The position numbers were made by a program, and so were the translations under genes. DNA of 64,000 nt. Source: Deefgea chitinilytica. GTDB taxonomy: Bacteria > Pseudomonadota > Gammaproteobacteria > Burkholderiales > Chitinibacteraceae. Position 1 is the stretch's first letter; the number at the start of each line of letters is the position of its first letter. This document shows, piece by piece, positions 1 through 10,195 of this stretch. The notes under the pieces were generated by a model. The model made no database searches and was not told the origin of the DNA. It was given only the letters and a program-made list of their open reading frames with translations. Where the stretch lies: assembly GCF_016881405.1 (NCBI RefSeq), contig NZ_WOFE01000002.1:372001-436000 (forward strand). Reading direction: 5' to 3'.

Positions 1-501
1 TTGCGCGCCCAATCAACACGCGCGCTACGCCGAGTCGATGCCGAAACACAGCTGCGCAATTGGGCTGGCCGCCATGGGGTGCGCTTAAGTATTTTGCGTG
101 CGCCCGGCATTTACGCCGCTGAGCGATTGCCGCTGGAGCGGGTGCGGCGTGGTGATCCCGTTTTGCATGCTACAGAGGATAGTTACAGCAATCACATTCA
201 TGCTGACGATTTGGCGCATGCGCTGTGTTTAGCTTTGTTTCGTGGCTTGCCGCTGCGTACTTACAATATTGTTGACGATGAACCGCACAAAATGGGTGAT
301 TATTTTGACCAAATCGCCGACTACGCCCAACTGGCTCGTCCACCTCGTATCAGCCGTGCGGCAGCGCAAAGCCAGCTCTCGCCCGCCCTGCTTTCCTATT
401 TAAACGAATCGCGACAAATCAGTAACGCACGCGCCAAACGCGAACTCAGACTCAAACTCGCTTATCCAACGCTCAGTGATTTCATCGCTCAGCACTGCTG
501 A
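1..501 (+). CDS. NAD-dependent epimerase/SDR family protein, C-terminal part
   Basis: This is the end of a nucleotide-sugar-epimerase-like protein. The reading frame runs off the left edge of the window, so the N-terminal Rossmann glycine motif is not visible and the apparent TTG start at base 1 is probably internal. The visible part has LRAPGIY, which matches the region after the catalytic YxxxK in atypical SDRs, then NHIHADDLAHALCLAL, the usual substrate-domain motif of this family, and YNIVDDEP. It resembles YeeZ-like epimerases. The substrate is not known. The family is fairly certain, the exact function is not. Confidence 0.75.
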   Translation: MRAQSTRALRRVDAETQLRNWAGRHGVRLSILRAPGIYAAERLPLERVRRGDPVLHATEDSYSNHIHADDLAHALCLALFRGLPLRTYNIVDDEPHKMGDYFDQIADYAQLARPPRISRAAAQSQLSPALLSYLNESRQISNARAKRELRLKLAYPTLSDFIAQHC

Positions 502-655
502 GGTTTATTCACCGTGCACAGTTGTCATTTTTGTCACTGATAAAAATTGAACGCCATCGCAAACAAGGGAAATTTTCATAATTATTTAATAATTATGTGT
601 TTTGACTTTTTTATTTCTTTGTATATCCTGACGAAAAACAAAAGGAAGCGAAGAA

Positions 656-841
656 ATGCCTGCAACATTGATCCCGATTGCGCTCATCATCGGCTTTGCG
701 GTTTACTTGCTGTACTGCTGGTGGGCAGATAAAAAATCACCTAGCTCGCCCACCGCAATCGCGGATGAAGTGCACTTTAATCCGCATCTCTATGTACACG
801 CCAAGCAAATTTGCGGGCACAAATCGATGCACAAAGAATAG
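656..841 (+). CDS. Small single-pass membrane protein, function unknown
   Basis: A 61-residue protein that I do not recognise. Residues 5-22 form one hydrophobic helix (IPIALIIGFAVYLLYCWW), followed by a polar tail with two cysteines and several histidines (HLYVHAKQICGHKSMH), which could bind metal. The start is supported by AAGGAAG six bases before the ATG. Overlapping frames at 547 and 678 have no such site. It stands alone between the epimerase and the convergent HD-GYP gene. Codon use is plausible but the gene is short, so it could still be spurious. Confidence 0.5.
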   Translation: MPATLIPIALIIGFAVYLLYCWWADKKSPSSPTAIADEVHFNPHLYVHAKQICGHKSMHKE

Positions 842-936
842 CTTGATCGGCGGCAAGACACTCTACCGCCCAGCAACAAAGATGTATTGCTCGCTAGACC
901 AATTAATATAATGGCTAGCAGCAGATACACCAAAAC

Positions 937-2289
937 CTAATCAACAATGGACTGCTTGATTTCGCGCAGCAATACATTTTGCAAAGCGGCAAAGCATTCG
1001 CGATCAATCGCAGAATCCACCATCCCCTGCATAATCTCTAAAGTTCGCTCTGGTGAATTGGCGGCGTGGTATGGACGCTCGGCACTGATGGCATCGAAAA
1101 TATCGGCCACGGTAATAATCCGAGTTTCCAAGCGGATCTCAGCGGCGCTCAAACGGCGGGGATAACCGTTCCCATCGAGTCGCTCGTGGTGGGCACCAGC
1201 CACTGTAGCCAACTCGTCAAATTGCGCGATTTTGCCAAGGATTTCTTCAGTTAAACGCGCGTGTTGCTGCACCGCGCGAAACTCTTCGTCAGTCAGGCGG
1301 CCGGGCTTTTCTAAAATGGCGCTGCTCACTCCCAATTTGCCCACATCATGTAATAGCGCCGCGCGCTTAATCCAATTGCATTGCGCCACAGGCAAACCCA
1401 ATTCTTGTGCAATCGCTTCGGCATAAAAACCGACACGCTCAGAATGGCCGGCAGTAAACGGGCTTTTTGCATCGACCACCTGACCAAATGCCGATGCAAT
1501 GTCGTCCATATACGCATCATCCAGTGGCAAGGTAAACTGCGCGGGCTCTAGTGATTGCACTGCCGACGCGATGTGTGCGTCATCTAAAACTTGCCAAAAA
1601 GCGGCATCGTTTGCCACCACTTCAAATGCCGCAACTAAAGCCGGATCAAACCAAAAACCGGCGCGCAGCTTGATTTCTTGCAGCGCCGCCTGTTTTCCAT
1701 GCGAAAAATGAAAGACATCAATCACTTGCGCCAACAAAGCAATCCGCGCATTCAATGGAATAGCGTCGCCACGCAATGCTTCTGGTCGCCCTGAACCATC
1801 CCAATGCTCATCCAGTGAATGAATTCCCAAGGCTACCGTCTCTGGAAACCGCAACTGCCGCGCAATCCGCGCACCGCGATCACAGCGGGTTTTAATCAAC
1901 TCATTAGCAATCGCATCACCGTTACGAATGATATTCAAAATCGACGTCAGACGTTTAGTCCAACTTTGATTGCGCCCGGTGTGCTGAAAAACGAAACTCA
2001 GTACCTGCGATACATTGCTGCCGACCAGCTTAAAGTCTCGCTTAAAGCTCTGATCATCAGTGAGATACAATTCACAAATGCGCGCTGCATTGCTACTGCA
2101 GCCCAAATCTTTGAGCAGCAAGGTATAGTACAAAGCCCAAATCGCTTGCTCGTCCATGCCGATTTGTCTTCCGATATGCACACCAATCCAGCAGCAACGA
2201 ACGCAATGCCCTTCTGGTTGCCCCTCAGTCATATCTAAGGCATAAGAAAGTGCACCGAGTAATTCAGCGAGTTTAAGCTTATCGACCAA
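937..2289 (-). CDS. Tandem HD-GYP protein, first domain degenerate, second intact
   Basis: A 450-residue cytoplasmic protein and probable c-di-GMP phosphodiesterase. The C-terminal HD-GYP domain (about 255-445) is complete: H282, the HD pair at 314-315 in LLHDVGK, the H343 and HH368-369 positions, and GNGYP at 373-377. The N-terminal half (about 40-225) looks like a second, decayed copy: LLKDLG at 58-63 stands where LLHDxG is expected, and EHWDGSGRP at 161-169 replaces the HxxxxGxGYP motif. I chose the TTG start at 2289 because GGAG lies seven bases upstream. The longer frame to 2484 would overlap the divergent diguanylate cyclase gene. The opposing enzyme is encoded on the other side of a 173-bp divergent spacer. 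Confidence 0.85.
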   Translation of the reverse strand: MVDKLKLAELLGALSYALDMTEGQPEGHCVRCCWIGVHIGRQIGMDEQAIWALYYTLLLKDLGCSSNAARICELYLTDDQSFKRDFKLVGSNVSQVLSFVFQHTGRNQSWTKRLTSILNIIRNGDAIANELIKTRCDRGARIARQLRFPETVALGIHSLDEHWDGSGRPEALRGDAIPLNARIALLAQVIDVFHFSHGKQAALQEIKLRAGFWFDPALVAAFEVVANDAAFWQVLDDAHIASAVQSLEPAQFTLPLDDAYMDDIASAFGQVVDAKSPFTAGHSERVGFYAEAIAQELGLPVAQCNWIKRAALLHDVGKLGVSSAILEKPGRLTDEEFRAVQQHARLTEEILGKIAQFDELATVAGAHHERLDGNGYPRRLSAAEIRLETRIITVADIFDAISAERPYHAANSPERTLEIMQGMVDSAIDRECFAALQNVLLREIKQSIVD

Positions 2290-2462
2290 TTTTTTACTCC
2301 AAAACACAGCTTCAAAGTATAGACATAAAACTTCGCCGTACAGCAGCAGAACTCTTGCCAATATGTAGCGATCAGCAAAGAACAGCAAATGCCGCCCCCA
2401 ATGACAAAACAGACGTTGTGCACTATGGTGATTGAATGAAGTAAGCCGCCGGAAGCTAAGCC

Positions 2463-3500
2463 ATGCTGCACAAATCCAATCCACCTGACTTATTGCACTC
2501 TTTAGCCGAATTTACTGGCTTAATTGATCGTGATGATTTGGCAGCTAGTTTATGCATCACGCTGTTTGAAATGCTGCAAGCTGACGTCATGGATTTTTAT
2601 CGCGTCACTCATCGCGCGAATCAACGCCCAGAATTGCATTTACTAGTCGAATTTGATCAACAAGGCATACGCCAACACTCGATGGAACAACTGCGGGCAA
2701 AACAATCACCAACGCCGCATACCGCAGATGGTTTTCTAGCCAGTGCTTTGCACAGCAATAGTGGATTATTGATTGATCCCACCGGTTTACGTGTCATTTT
2801 ATGTCTGAACCGACAAAACGAACTGTACGCCCTACTTGATTTTCGCTTAAAAAACGGATTGTCAGCGGCTGATTTACGGATGCTGCAGGGAATAGTGCGA
2901 ATTTATGAAAACCATATTGCCTTACTCGATTATGGTGAAACCGATACGCTGACCGGCTTGCTCAATCGTAAAACGCTAGAACGGCAGCTATTAAAAATAG
3001 TGTCCTCGCTGCAAAACTTGCCCAGCACTGAGCAACTACAACAATTGAGCCGCGATGACGAGACAAACTATTATTTTTTGGTCGTGCTCGATATTGACCA
3101 CTTCAAACGCGTTAATGATAAATGGGGACATTTATTTGGCGACGAAGTACTGCTCACTATCTCGCAAATCAAGCGACAAAATTTTCGCGAAGTTGATTAT
3201 CTATTTCGCTTTGGTGGCGAGGAATTTGTGATCATTCTTGGGCCACAAACCCGAGCCAGCGTGGCGATGGCGTTAGAACGATTTCGCGAAGCGGTAGCCC
3301 AGCATGATTTTGCCCAAATTGGCACCATCACGATTAGTGGCGGCATTACCGATATTCGACCGTTTGAAGTACTCAGCATGACATTAGGACGCGCCGACTT
3401 AGCTTTGTATGCAGCCAAAGAAGGCGGCCGCAATCAAATGTTATTTTTTGATACCTTGCCAGAAAGTCAAATACAAAGCGGCAGTGAAGAATTGTTTTGA
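2463..3500 (+). CDS. GGDEF diguanylate cyclase with inhibitory site
   Basis: A 345-residue protein predicted to make c-di-GMP from two GTP. Residues 165-335 form the GGDEF domain: DTLTGLLNR at its start, DIDHFKRVND in the metal/nucleotide region, and the active-site GGEEF at 251-255. An inhibitory RxxD site (REVD, 242-245) sits exactly five residues before it, so product feedback is expected. The first 160 residues have no membrane segment and look like a small sensor domain, perhaps GAF-like; the ligand is not known. The start follows a GGAAG site. It is transcribed divergently from the HD-GYP gene. Confidence 0.88.
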   Translation: MLHKSNPPDLLHSLAEFTGLIDRDDLAASLCITLFEMLQADVMDFYRVTHRANQRPELHLLVEFDQQGIRQHSMEQLRAKQSPTPHTADGFLASALHSNSGLLIDPTGLRVILCLNRQNELYALLDFRLKNGLSAADLRMLQGIVRIYENHIALLDYGETDTLTGLLNRKTLERQLLKIVSSLQNLPSTEQLQQLSRDDETNYYFLVVLDIDHFKRVNDKWGHLFGDEVLLTISQIKRQNFREVDYLFRFGGEEFVIILGPQTRASVAMALERFREAVAQHDFAQIGTITISGGITDIRPFEVLSMTLGRADLALYAAKEGGRNQMLFFDTLPESQIQSGSEELF

Positions 3501-3555
3501 TGTTCAAATCCCGTCGATGACGGTAGACCACGCCTTACCTACTTTCACAATCACC

Positions 3556-4275
3556 CTACTCTGTCGTGCTCGGATTACTCCAAAACACTTGCTTCACAGG
3601 AGGCAAGGCAATCAGTTTTTCGATCATCGCGTCCAGCGTTGCCGACTCCACCGCACCCGATGGCAAAGTGGCAGTAATTTCAACGTCATCATCACCAAAC
3701 GGCGTCACATCGACATTGCTTAAAGGGCACTGCGCTTCTTCCAGCAACAGCTCTAATTTAGCCATCGCGTATTTTTGCTGCGCTTCGTCGACAATCACGC
3801 AAAGCTGGTATATCACTTCGCTGTCTTCATCATTAATAGGCTGGCGATTAATAGCCTTCACAACCGGGCGCAATAAAGTATTCGCGGCGAGTACGAATAG
3901 CGCGGCCAGCACCGCTTCAACAATCAAATGCGCGCCAGCGCAAGCGCCTACGGCGGCCGAACCCCACAAGGTCGCGGCGGTATTCAGACCGCGAACATTC
4001 AGACCGTCTTTCATAATCGTCCCCGCGCCCAAAAAACCAACGCCGGACACCACATAGGCGACGACGCGTGCTGCGCCACCCGAACCGTCAAGGCTATACG
4101 CCATATCGACAAAAATCGCCGCGCCAACGGCGACCAAAGTATTGGTGCGCAGCCCGGCGGTACGTTGCCGATATTGCCGCTCGTAACCAATCAATGAGCC
4201 AAGCACAAACGCGACCACCAAACTAATTAAAGTATCAAATAAGCTAAACCAGCTGAAGTTGGCCAAGGTTTGCAT
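3556..4275 (-). CDS. mgtC: MgtC/SapB family membrane protein
   Basis: A 239-residue inner-membrane protein. Residues 10-155 carry about five hydrophobic helices with MgtC/SapB signatures: GSLIGYERQYRQRTAGLRTNTLV and GFLGAGTIMKDG. The C-terminal 80 residues form a soluble ACT-like domain, as in longer MgtC proteins. MgtC proteins are needed for growth at low Mg2+ and can inhibit the F1Fo ATP synthase in pathogens; no transport activity should be assumed. The gene lies 67 bp downstream of the P-type ATPase gene on the same strand, so the pair looks like a Mg2+-responsive unit. The start is supported by AAGGAAG. Confidence 0.88.
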   Translation of the reverse strand: MQTLANFSWFSLFDTLISLVVAFVLGSLIGYERQYRQRTAGLRTNTLVAVGAAIFVDMAYSLDGSGGAARVVAYVVSGVGFLGAGTIMKDGLNVRGLNTAATLWGSAAVGACAGAHLIVEAVLAALFVLAANTLLRPVVKAINRQPINDEDSEVIYQLCVIVDEAQQKYAMAKLELLLEEAQCPLSNVDVTPFGDDDVEITATLPSGAVESATLDAMIEKLIALPPVKQVFWSNPSTTE

Positions 4276-4288
4276 CTTGCTTCCTTAA

Positions 4289-4316
4289 ATAAAAATGGCG
4301 CAGCCGCCCGCGCCAT
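4289..4316 (-). terminator. Hairpin with T-run between mgtA and mgtC
   Basis: On the minus strand, ATGGCGC and GCGCCAT pair around an 8-base loop and are followed by TTTTTATTT. This is a factor-independent terminator shape lying between two genes read in the same direction. It probably stops part of the transcripts after mgtA and so lowers mgtC expression. The 3' end reads CGCCATTTTTATT, a string also found at the terminators near 24.4 and 26.4 kb. Confidence 0.7.
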
Positions 4317-4342
4317 CATGATAAATATCTTCAGTGACACGC

Positions 4343-7102
4343 TTATTGCCAGCCGTAACGTCTCGCGTAAAACCCTTTCATCGCTTGCGTGAGCGAAGCG
4401 TAGCCCAGCAATATTGCGATCAGCCATGGGAAGTAGCTCAGTGGCAATGGCTCAAGCTTAAAGTAGCTCGCCAACGGCCCCATCGGCAGAAAAATCCCAA
4501 TCGCCACAATCACCACCGTCATCGCAATCAAAGGCCACGCAGCGCGGCTTTGGAAGAATGGAATCTTGCGCGTACGGATCATGTGTACGATCAAAGTTTG
4601 CGATAGCAAACCTTCAATAAACCAACCCGATTGGAATAGCGTTTGGTTTTCTGGCGTGTTCGCGCTAAATACAAACCACATCAACGCGAACGTCGCGATA
4701 TCAAAGATCGAGCTAATCGGGCCAAAGAACAGCATAAAACGGCTCAGCTCGTTTGGATTCCACTTTTGCGGCTGCAGCAGCAACTCTTCGTCGACGTTAT
4801 CAAACGGAATCGCCACTTGCGATACATCGTAAAGCAGGTTTTGCACCAAAAGATGCAAAGGCAACATCGGCAAGAATGGGATAAACGCACTGGCGACCAG
4901 CACCGAAAACACATTGCCAAAATTCGAGCTGGCAGTCATTTTGGTGTATTTGAGCATATTGGCGAAGGTCTTGCGGCCTTCGATCACGCCCGCCTCCAGC
5001 ACCATCAAATTCTTTTCTAGCAGAATAATATCGGCGGCTTCTTTAGCGATATCCACCCCCGAATCAACTGAAATCCCGATATCGGCGGCGCGTAATGCCG
5101 GAGCGTCATTAATACCGTCGCCCATAAAGCCAACCACATGGCCGTTGCCGCGCAAAGCCATCACCAGACGCTCTTTTTGCAGCGGCGATAATTTGGCAAA
5201 CACCGTTGCCGTATCGGCTGCGGCCGCTAATTGCGCATCATCCATCAAATCAATTTTGCTGCCGAGCAAGACTCCTTTCACGGTGAGGCCAACTTCTTTG
5301 CAGACTTTCAGCGTGACCAACTCATTATCGCCCGTTAACACTTTGACATCGATGCCGCTAGTTTGCAGCGCTTTCAGTGCGGGCGCGGTGGTTTCTTTCG
5401 GAGGGTCTAGGAAAGCGATATAACCGACCAAGGTCAACTCGGCCTCATCAAGCACACTATAAATATCGCGCTCGGGCACTAAACGTTTGGTCGCCACAGC
5501 CACCACACGCAGCCCTTCTTGATTGAGCTCTGTCGTCACACTACGGATTTTTTCCAATAGCGTGGGGCTGAGTGGCTCAACCGTATCGCCGTGCTGCACT
5601 TGCGTACACACTGCAAGCATTTCTTCCAGTGCGCCCTTGCAAATCAATAGATGTTGATCATCATATTCGCTGAGTACCACCGACATTCGCCGCCGCACAA
5701 AATCAAACGGAATCTCATCGACTTTGCGAAACTGACTGGCAAGATTAAGCTGATTATGAATCTCGGCATGCTCCAGCACCGCCACATCGAGCAGGTTTTT
5801 CAAACCCGTCTGGTAATAGCTATTTAGATAAGCCATATCCAGCACGACATCGGCTTGCTCGCCAAATACGTCGGTATGCCGCTCCAGCACGATTTTGTCT
5901 TGCGTTAAGGTGCCGGTTTTATCGGTGCATAAAACGTTCATCGCACCGAAGTTTTGAATCGCATCGAGCCGCTTAACGATGACTTTTTTCCGGCTCAGCA
6001 GCACCGCGCCTTTAGCCAGCGTTGACGTCACAATCATCGGCAGCATTTCTGGCGTTAAGCCCACCGCCACCGACAATGCAAAAAACGCTGCTTCAACCCA
6101 ATCGCCCTTGGTGAAACCATTCAAGAACAAGACGACCGGTGCCATCACAAACATAAAGCGAATGAGCACCCAGCTGACCTGATTCACGCCAGCCTGAAAC
6201 TGCGTGACTGCACGATCTTGGCTGGTCACTCGATGCGCCAAAGCGCCAAAATAGGTTTGATTGCCCGTGCCAATCACCACCGCCAGCGCCGTGCCACTGA
6301 TGACATTGGTGCCCATAAAGCACAGATTGTCGCGCTCTAGCGGGTTTCTAACGCTGTGATCGCGCTGCTCAGCAAATTTCTCCACTGGCATCGATTCACC
6401 CGTTAGCGCGGCTTGGCTGATGAATAAATCTTTCGCCGTCAGAATCCGCAAATCAGCCGGAATCATATCGCCCGCCGACAGCACCACGATATCGCCGGGA
6501 ACGAGCAGCTTAATCGGCAACTCGATGCGGTGCGCGTCTCTAGCATGCAGCGACGTTGCGGTATGGTATTCAGCATCGGGCGCGATATCGCGACGCAAGA
6601 CGGTTGCGGTATTGCTGACCATCGCCTTGAGCTTGTCGGCGGCGGTATTGCTGCGTTTTTCTTGCGCAAAGCGCAGAAGCGTTGAAATCAGCACCATGCT
6701 GGCGATCACCACCGTCGCAATATCATCGTCGCTGGCATAGGAAATCAGCGCCAGCACCGTGAGCAGCACATTGAATGGATTGCGATAGCACAACCACAAA
6801 TGCTGGTACCAAGACATCGGCTTTTCGTGCTCAACTTCATTCAAACCGACGCGCTCGCGTTTTGCCGTCGCTTCAGCGTCAGACAAGCCCGCTTCTTGCG
6901 TGCCCAAACGATTGAGTAAAACACTGGGGATTAATTGCGATTGCACCTGAATCCGCTCGATAAAATCAGGCGCGACATCATTGAGCGAGGCCTTACCCGC
7001 TTCGCTACCACGCAGCAGATCGGCAAAAGCACGGCGGCGAAATTGCTTCGCGCTCAGACCTTGTTGCAAAAAGGCCAAAATATTGAATTTAAAAAAACGC
7101 AT
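4343..7102 (-). CDS. mgtA: Magnesium-translocating P-type ATPase
   Basis: A 919-residue P3B-type ATPase expected to import Mg2+ across the inner membrane. Visible in order: a soluble N-terminal region, membrane helices from about 105-145, the actuator motif TGES at 234-237, helices at about 312-365 including the ion-path segment VGLTPEMLPMIV, the phosphorylation motif DKTGT with D394, nucleotide-domain motifs such as KGALEEM, TGDNELV and GDGINDAPAL, and six C-terminal helices from about residue 730. Length and motifs fit MgtA/MgtB. An AGGAG site precedes the ATG. mgtC follows after a hairpin. A noncoding stretch of over 600 bp lies upstream, which would suit control by Mg2+. Confidence 0.95.
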   Translation of the reverse strand: MRFFKFNILAFLQQGLSAKQFRRRAFADLLRGSEAGKASLNDVAPDFIERIQVQSQLIPSVLLNRLGTQEAGLSDAEATAKRERVGLNEVEHEKPMSWYQHLWLCYRNPFNVLLTVLALISYASDDDIATVVIASMVLISTLLRFAQEKRSNTAADKLKAMVSNTATVLRRDIAPDAEYHTATSLHARDAHRIELPIKLLVPGDIVVLSAGDMIPADLRILTAKDLFISQAALTGESMPVEKFAEQRDHSVRNPLERDNLCFMGTNVISGTALAVVIGTGNQTYFGALAHRVTSQDRAVTQFQAGVNQVSWVLIRFMFVMAPVVLFLNGFTKGDWVEAAFFALSVAVGLTPEMLPMIVTSTLAKGAVLLSRKKVIVKRLDAIQNFGAMNVLCTDKTGTLTQDKIVLERHTDVFGEQADVVLDMAYLNSYYQTGLKNLLDVAVLEHAEIHNQLNLASQFRKVDEIPFDFVRRRMSVVLSEYDDQHLLICKGALEEMLAVCTQVQHGDTVEPLSPTLLEKIRSVTTELNQEGLRVVAVATKRLVPERDIYSVLDEAELTLVGYIAFLDPPKETTAPALKALQTSGIDVKVLTGDNELVTLKVCKEVGLTVKGVLLGSKIDLMDDAQLAAAADTATVFAKLSPLQKERLVMALRGNGHVVGFMGDGINDAPALRAADIGISVDSGVDIAKEAADIILLEKNLMVLEAGVIEGRKTFANMLKYTKMTASSNFGNVFSVLVASAFIPFLPMLPLHLLVQNLLYDVSQVAIPFDNVDEELLLQPQKWNPNELSRFMLFFGPISSIFDIATFALMWFVFSANTPENQTLFQSGWFIEGLLSQTLIVHMIRTRKIPFFQSRAAWPLIAMTVVIVAIGIFLPMGPLASYFKLEPLPLSYFPWLIAILLGYASLTQAMKGFYARRYGWQ

Positions 7103-7746
7103 ACATCACTCCTGCCGAGCGCGTGCCTGCGCCCAGCCTATGGCAAGGTGAAGTCCGATCTCGATCATGCGCCGCTGCGGATCAGCAGTCAGTGCAAAGA
7201 CGACATTTCAAACGCGAAGCCGCACGGCTGCTCAAGAGCTGCGTGCATCAGCTTACACAGCCAGACGCGACAAACCGTAGAAACGGCAAAGCCAAACGAC
7301 GGAGCAAGCTGCCTCGCAAAGAAATGGGACTAAAAAGTATACGGATGAGGAAACGCCGCGTTGGAATAACGCAGTGATGCCACTACCCGCCAATGAGCTT
7401 GGCAAGGCAGCAGCAGAATGGAAGTCCTGCGATGGCCTTGCCTAGCAATCGATCATCGATCGACAACTCGGACTACTGTCCACAATTGGACTCCATCAAA
7501 AAAAGATGCGCGTAAGGTAGGCCGAAGCTGCGCTGGGGTCAAGGCGAAAAGGCGGGAAAGTAAATATTTCCGAACAGCGAAAAGTGGCAGGTTCCCAGAT
7601 GAAATAAATTGAGTAGAGCAAAGCGCCACTAACAAATCACAAGGGTATCTAGCCAAAAGCAATGTTTTATATTGCATAGAAGCATATACGCCAACAGCCA
7701 CGCAAGGTGGCTGTGGTGGTCTAGCTTAAACTACACGTTAAAACGA
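7103..7746. other. 644-bp noncoding region upstream of mgtA
   Basis: No convincing gene is present: the frames here lack ribosome sites and have unlikely composition. The minus strand shows a good -10 box, TATACT (7336-7341), but no matching -35. That would fit an activator-dependent mgtA promoter giving a leader of roughly 225 nt. The leader can form several stems, for example GCACG..GCTC/GAGC..CGTGC around 7215-7245. I could not match it to the M-box Mg2+ riboswitch or find PhoP-type GTTTA repeats. At 7694-7714 an 8-bp stem, ACAGCCAC/GTGGCTGT, follows tgt but lacks a T-run. Bases 7643-7692 may be a worn copy of the GGTAT palindrome family. Confidence 0.4.
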
Positions 7747-8898
<1,152 letters not shown>

Positions 8899-8903
8899 TT
8901 ATA

Positions 8904-8974
8904 GGTAAGGAGTAAGGCGAAAGGGGTGAGGCGTAAAAGCTGTAACTCCTCACGCCTCACACCTTACCCCTCAC
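8904..8974. repeat. Heptad inverted repeat, copy A (queA/tgt gap)
   Basis: The left arm is four 7-bp units (GTAAGGA, GTAAGGC, GAAAGGG, GTGAGGC) ending in GTAAAA. The right arm, read on the other strand, is GTGAGGG, GTAAGGT, GTGAGGC, GTGAGGA. The arms can pair into a long imperfect hairpin. The repeat overlaps the end of queA and supplies its last codons (Arg-Glu-Gly-stop). It belongs to the family also found at 11.2, 48.0, 48.9 and 52.2 kb. Confidence 0.85.
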
Positions 8975-9989
8975 GTTTTTCAAGCAACATCGCATCGCCA
9001 TAACTAAAAAAGCGATATTCATTCTTCACCGCATGCGCATACGCAGCGCGCATGGTGTCAAAGCCAATAAATGCAGCCACTAGCATTAATAGAGTTGACT
9101 TGGGCAAATGAAAATTAGTGATCAAGCGGTCGACCACTTTAAACTCAAAACCGGGTGTGATAAAGATGTCGGTATCCCCGACTGGCTCAGCCAAAACACC
9201 GTTTTGCGATGAGGCTTCGAGCGCCCGCAAACTGGTCGTACCCACTGCAATCACGCGACCACCGCTGGCTTTGGCCGCATGAATGACGGCGATGGTTTCA
9301 GGCGGAATGTAATAGCGTTCGTAGTGCATCGTGTGCTCGCTGATATCATCAACGCGCACTGGCATGAACGTGCCCGCTCCCACATGCAGCGTCAAAAATG
9401 CCGTTTGCACACCCATGGCGCGAATTTGCTCGAGTAAGTCATCGGTAAAATGTAGCCCCGCTGTCGGCGCAGCCACCGCGCCTGGATCCCGCGCATAAAC
9501 CGTTTGGTAGCGTTTCGCGTCTTCATCATCCGGCACATGTGTGATGTACGGCGGCAAAGGCAACAACCCCGATTGCTCCAAGATTTCTAAGACACTGGCA
9601 TCTCCATCAAAATGCAGCTTGAACAGGTCTCCTTGTCGCTCAACCATCTCGGCCGTGAAACCGCCGTGAAAATGCAAAATCGTGCCGGCCTTAGGCGCTT
9701 TCGACGCTTTGATATGCGCTAAAGCAGTACGCTCATCCAAAACGCGCTCAATTAAAGCCTCAATCTTGCCGCCGCTGGCTTTTTCACCGAACAAGCGCGC
9801 TTTAATTACTTTGGTATCGTTAAACACCAAAACATCTCCCGCGCGCAAAAAGCTGGGCAGAGATGAAAACAGTGTATCTTCTCGCAATTCACCATCAATA
9901 TGCAGCAAACGACTCGCGCCACGCACCTCTGGAGGAAACTGCGCGATCAACTCATCGGGCAAATGGTAATCAAAATCTGCAATCTGCAT
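8964..9989 (-). CDS. queA: S-adenosylmethionine:tRNA ribosyltransferase-isomerase
   Basis: A 341-residue cytoplasmic enzyme that moves the ribosyl part of SAM onto preQ1-tRNA to give epoxyqueuosine, the step after Tgt. Family signatures run through the sequence: [14 protein letters not shown] at the N-terminus, [58 protein letters not shown] and [14 protein letters not shown]. Length is typical. The first gene of the queA-tgt pair, it is divergent from aroQ across about 205 bp. The stop codon lies inside heptad repeat copy A, which means the repeat has formed or replaced the natural 3' end. Confidence 0.96.
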   Translation of the reverse strand: MQIADFDYHLPDELIAQFPPEVRGASRLLHIDGELREDTLFSSLPSFLRAGDVLVFNDTKVIKARLFGEKASGGKIEALIERVLDERTALAHIKASKAPKAGTILHFHGGFTAEMVERQGDLFKLHFDGDASVLEILEQSGLLPLPPYITHVPDDEDAKRYQTVYARDPGAVAAPTAGLHFTDDLLEQIRAMGVQTAFLTLHVGAGTFMPVRVDDISEHTMHYERYYIPPETIAVIHAAKASGGRVIAVGTTSLRALEASSQNGVLAEPVGDTDIFITPGFEFKVVDRLITNFHLPKSTLLMLVAAFIGFDTMRAAYAHAVKNEYRFFSYGDAMLLEKREG

Positions 9990-10084
9990 TTAAAATACGC
10001 CTTCATCACACCTGTAGCAAAACTACATGATTATATCAGCAAACATCGATATAAGCCGCGCCAACATTGATGTAGCACGACTTT

Positions 10085-10154
10085 AAAACGATCGTTTATA
10101 AATTAAAGTTAAAAGAAAAAGTACGCTTTTTCTGGACAAGTTCGCAGAACTTGC
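10085..10154. promoter_or_regulatory. Palindromes in the queA/aroQ divergent spacer
   Basis: Two perfect palindromes lie between the divergent genes: AAACGATCGTTT (10085-10096) and CAAGTTC-gca-GAACTTG (about 10138-10154), the latter some 40 bp before the aroQ start. They could be operators or RNA stems. No regulator can be named from the sequence. Confidence 0.3.
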
Positions 10155-10195
10155 GGCAAACTTCGCCGATTACATAGCGTTACAAGGAATCACGA

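Noticed and set aside
1819-2238. 139-codon plus-strand frame
   Set aside because: It is antisense to the N-terminal half of the HD-GYP gene, with no ribosome site or recognisable domain.
2290-2484. Longer start of the HD-GYP gene
   Set aside because: It would overlap the divergent GGDEF gene and lacks a ribosome site, while the TTG at 2289 has GGAG seven bases upstream.
7123-7377. Basic 84-codon frame upstream of mgtA, and neighbours
   Set aside because: No ribosome site, composition typical of random translation, and it lies opposite the expected mgtA leader.
7103-7440. M-box (ykoK) Mg2+ riboswitch before mgtA
   Set aside because: I compared the minus strand with the conserved M-box core by eye and saw no match. 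A covariance search would be decisive.
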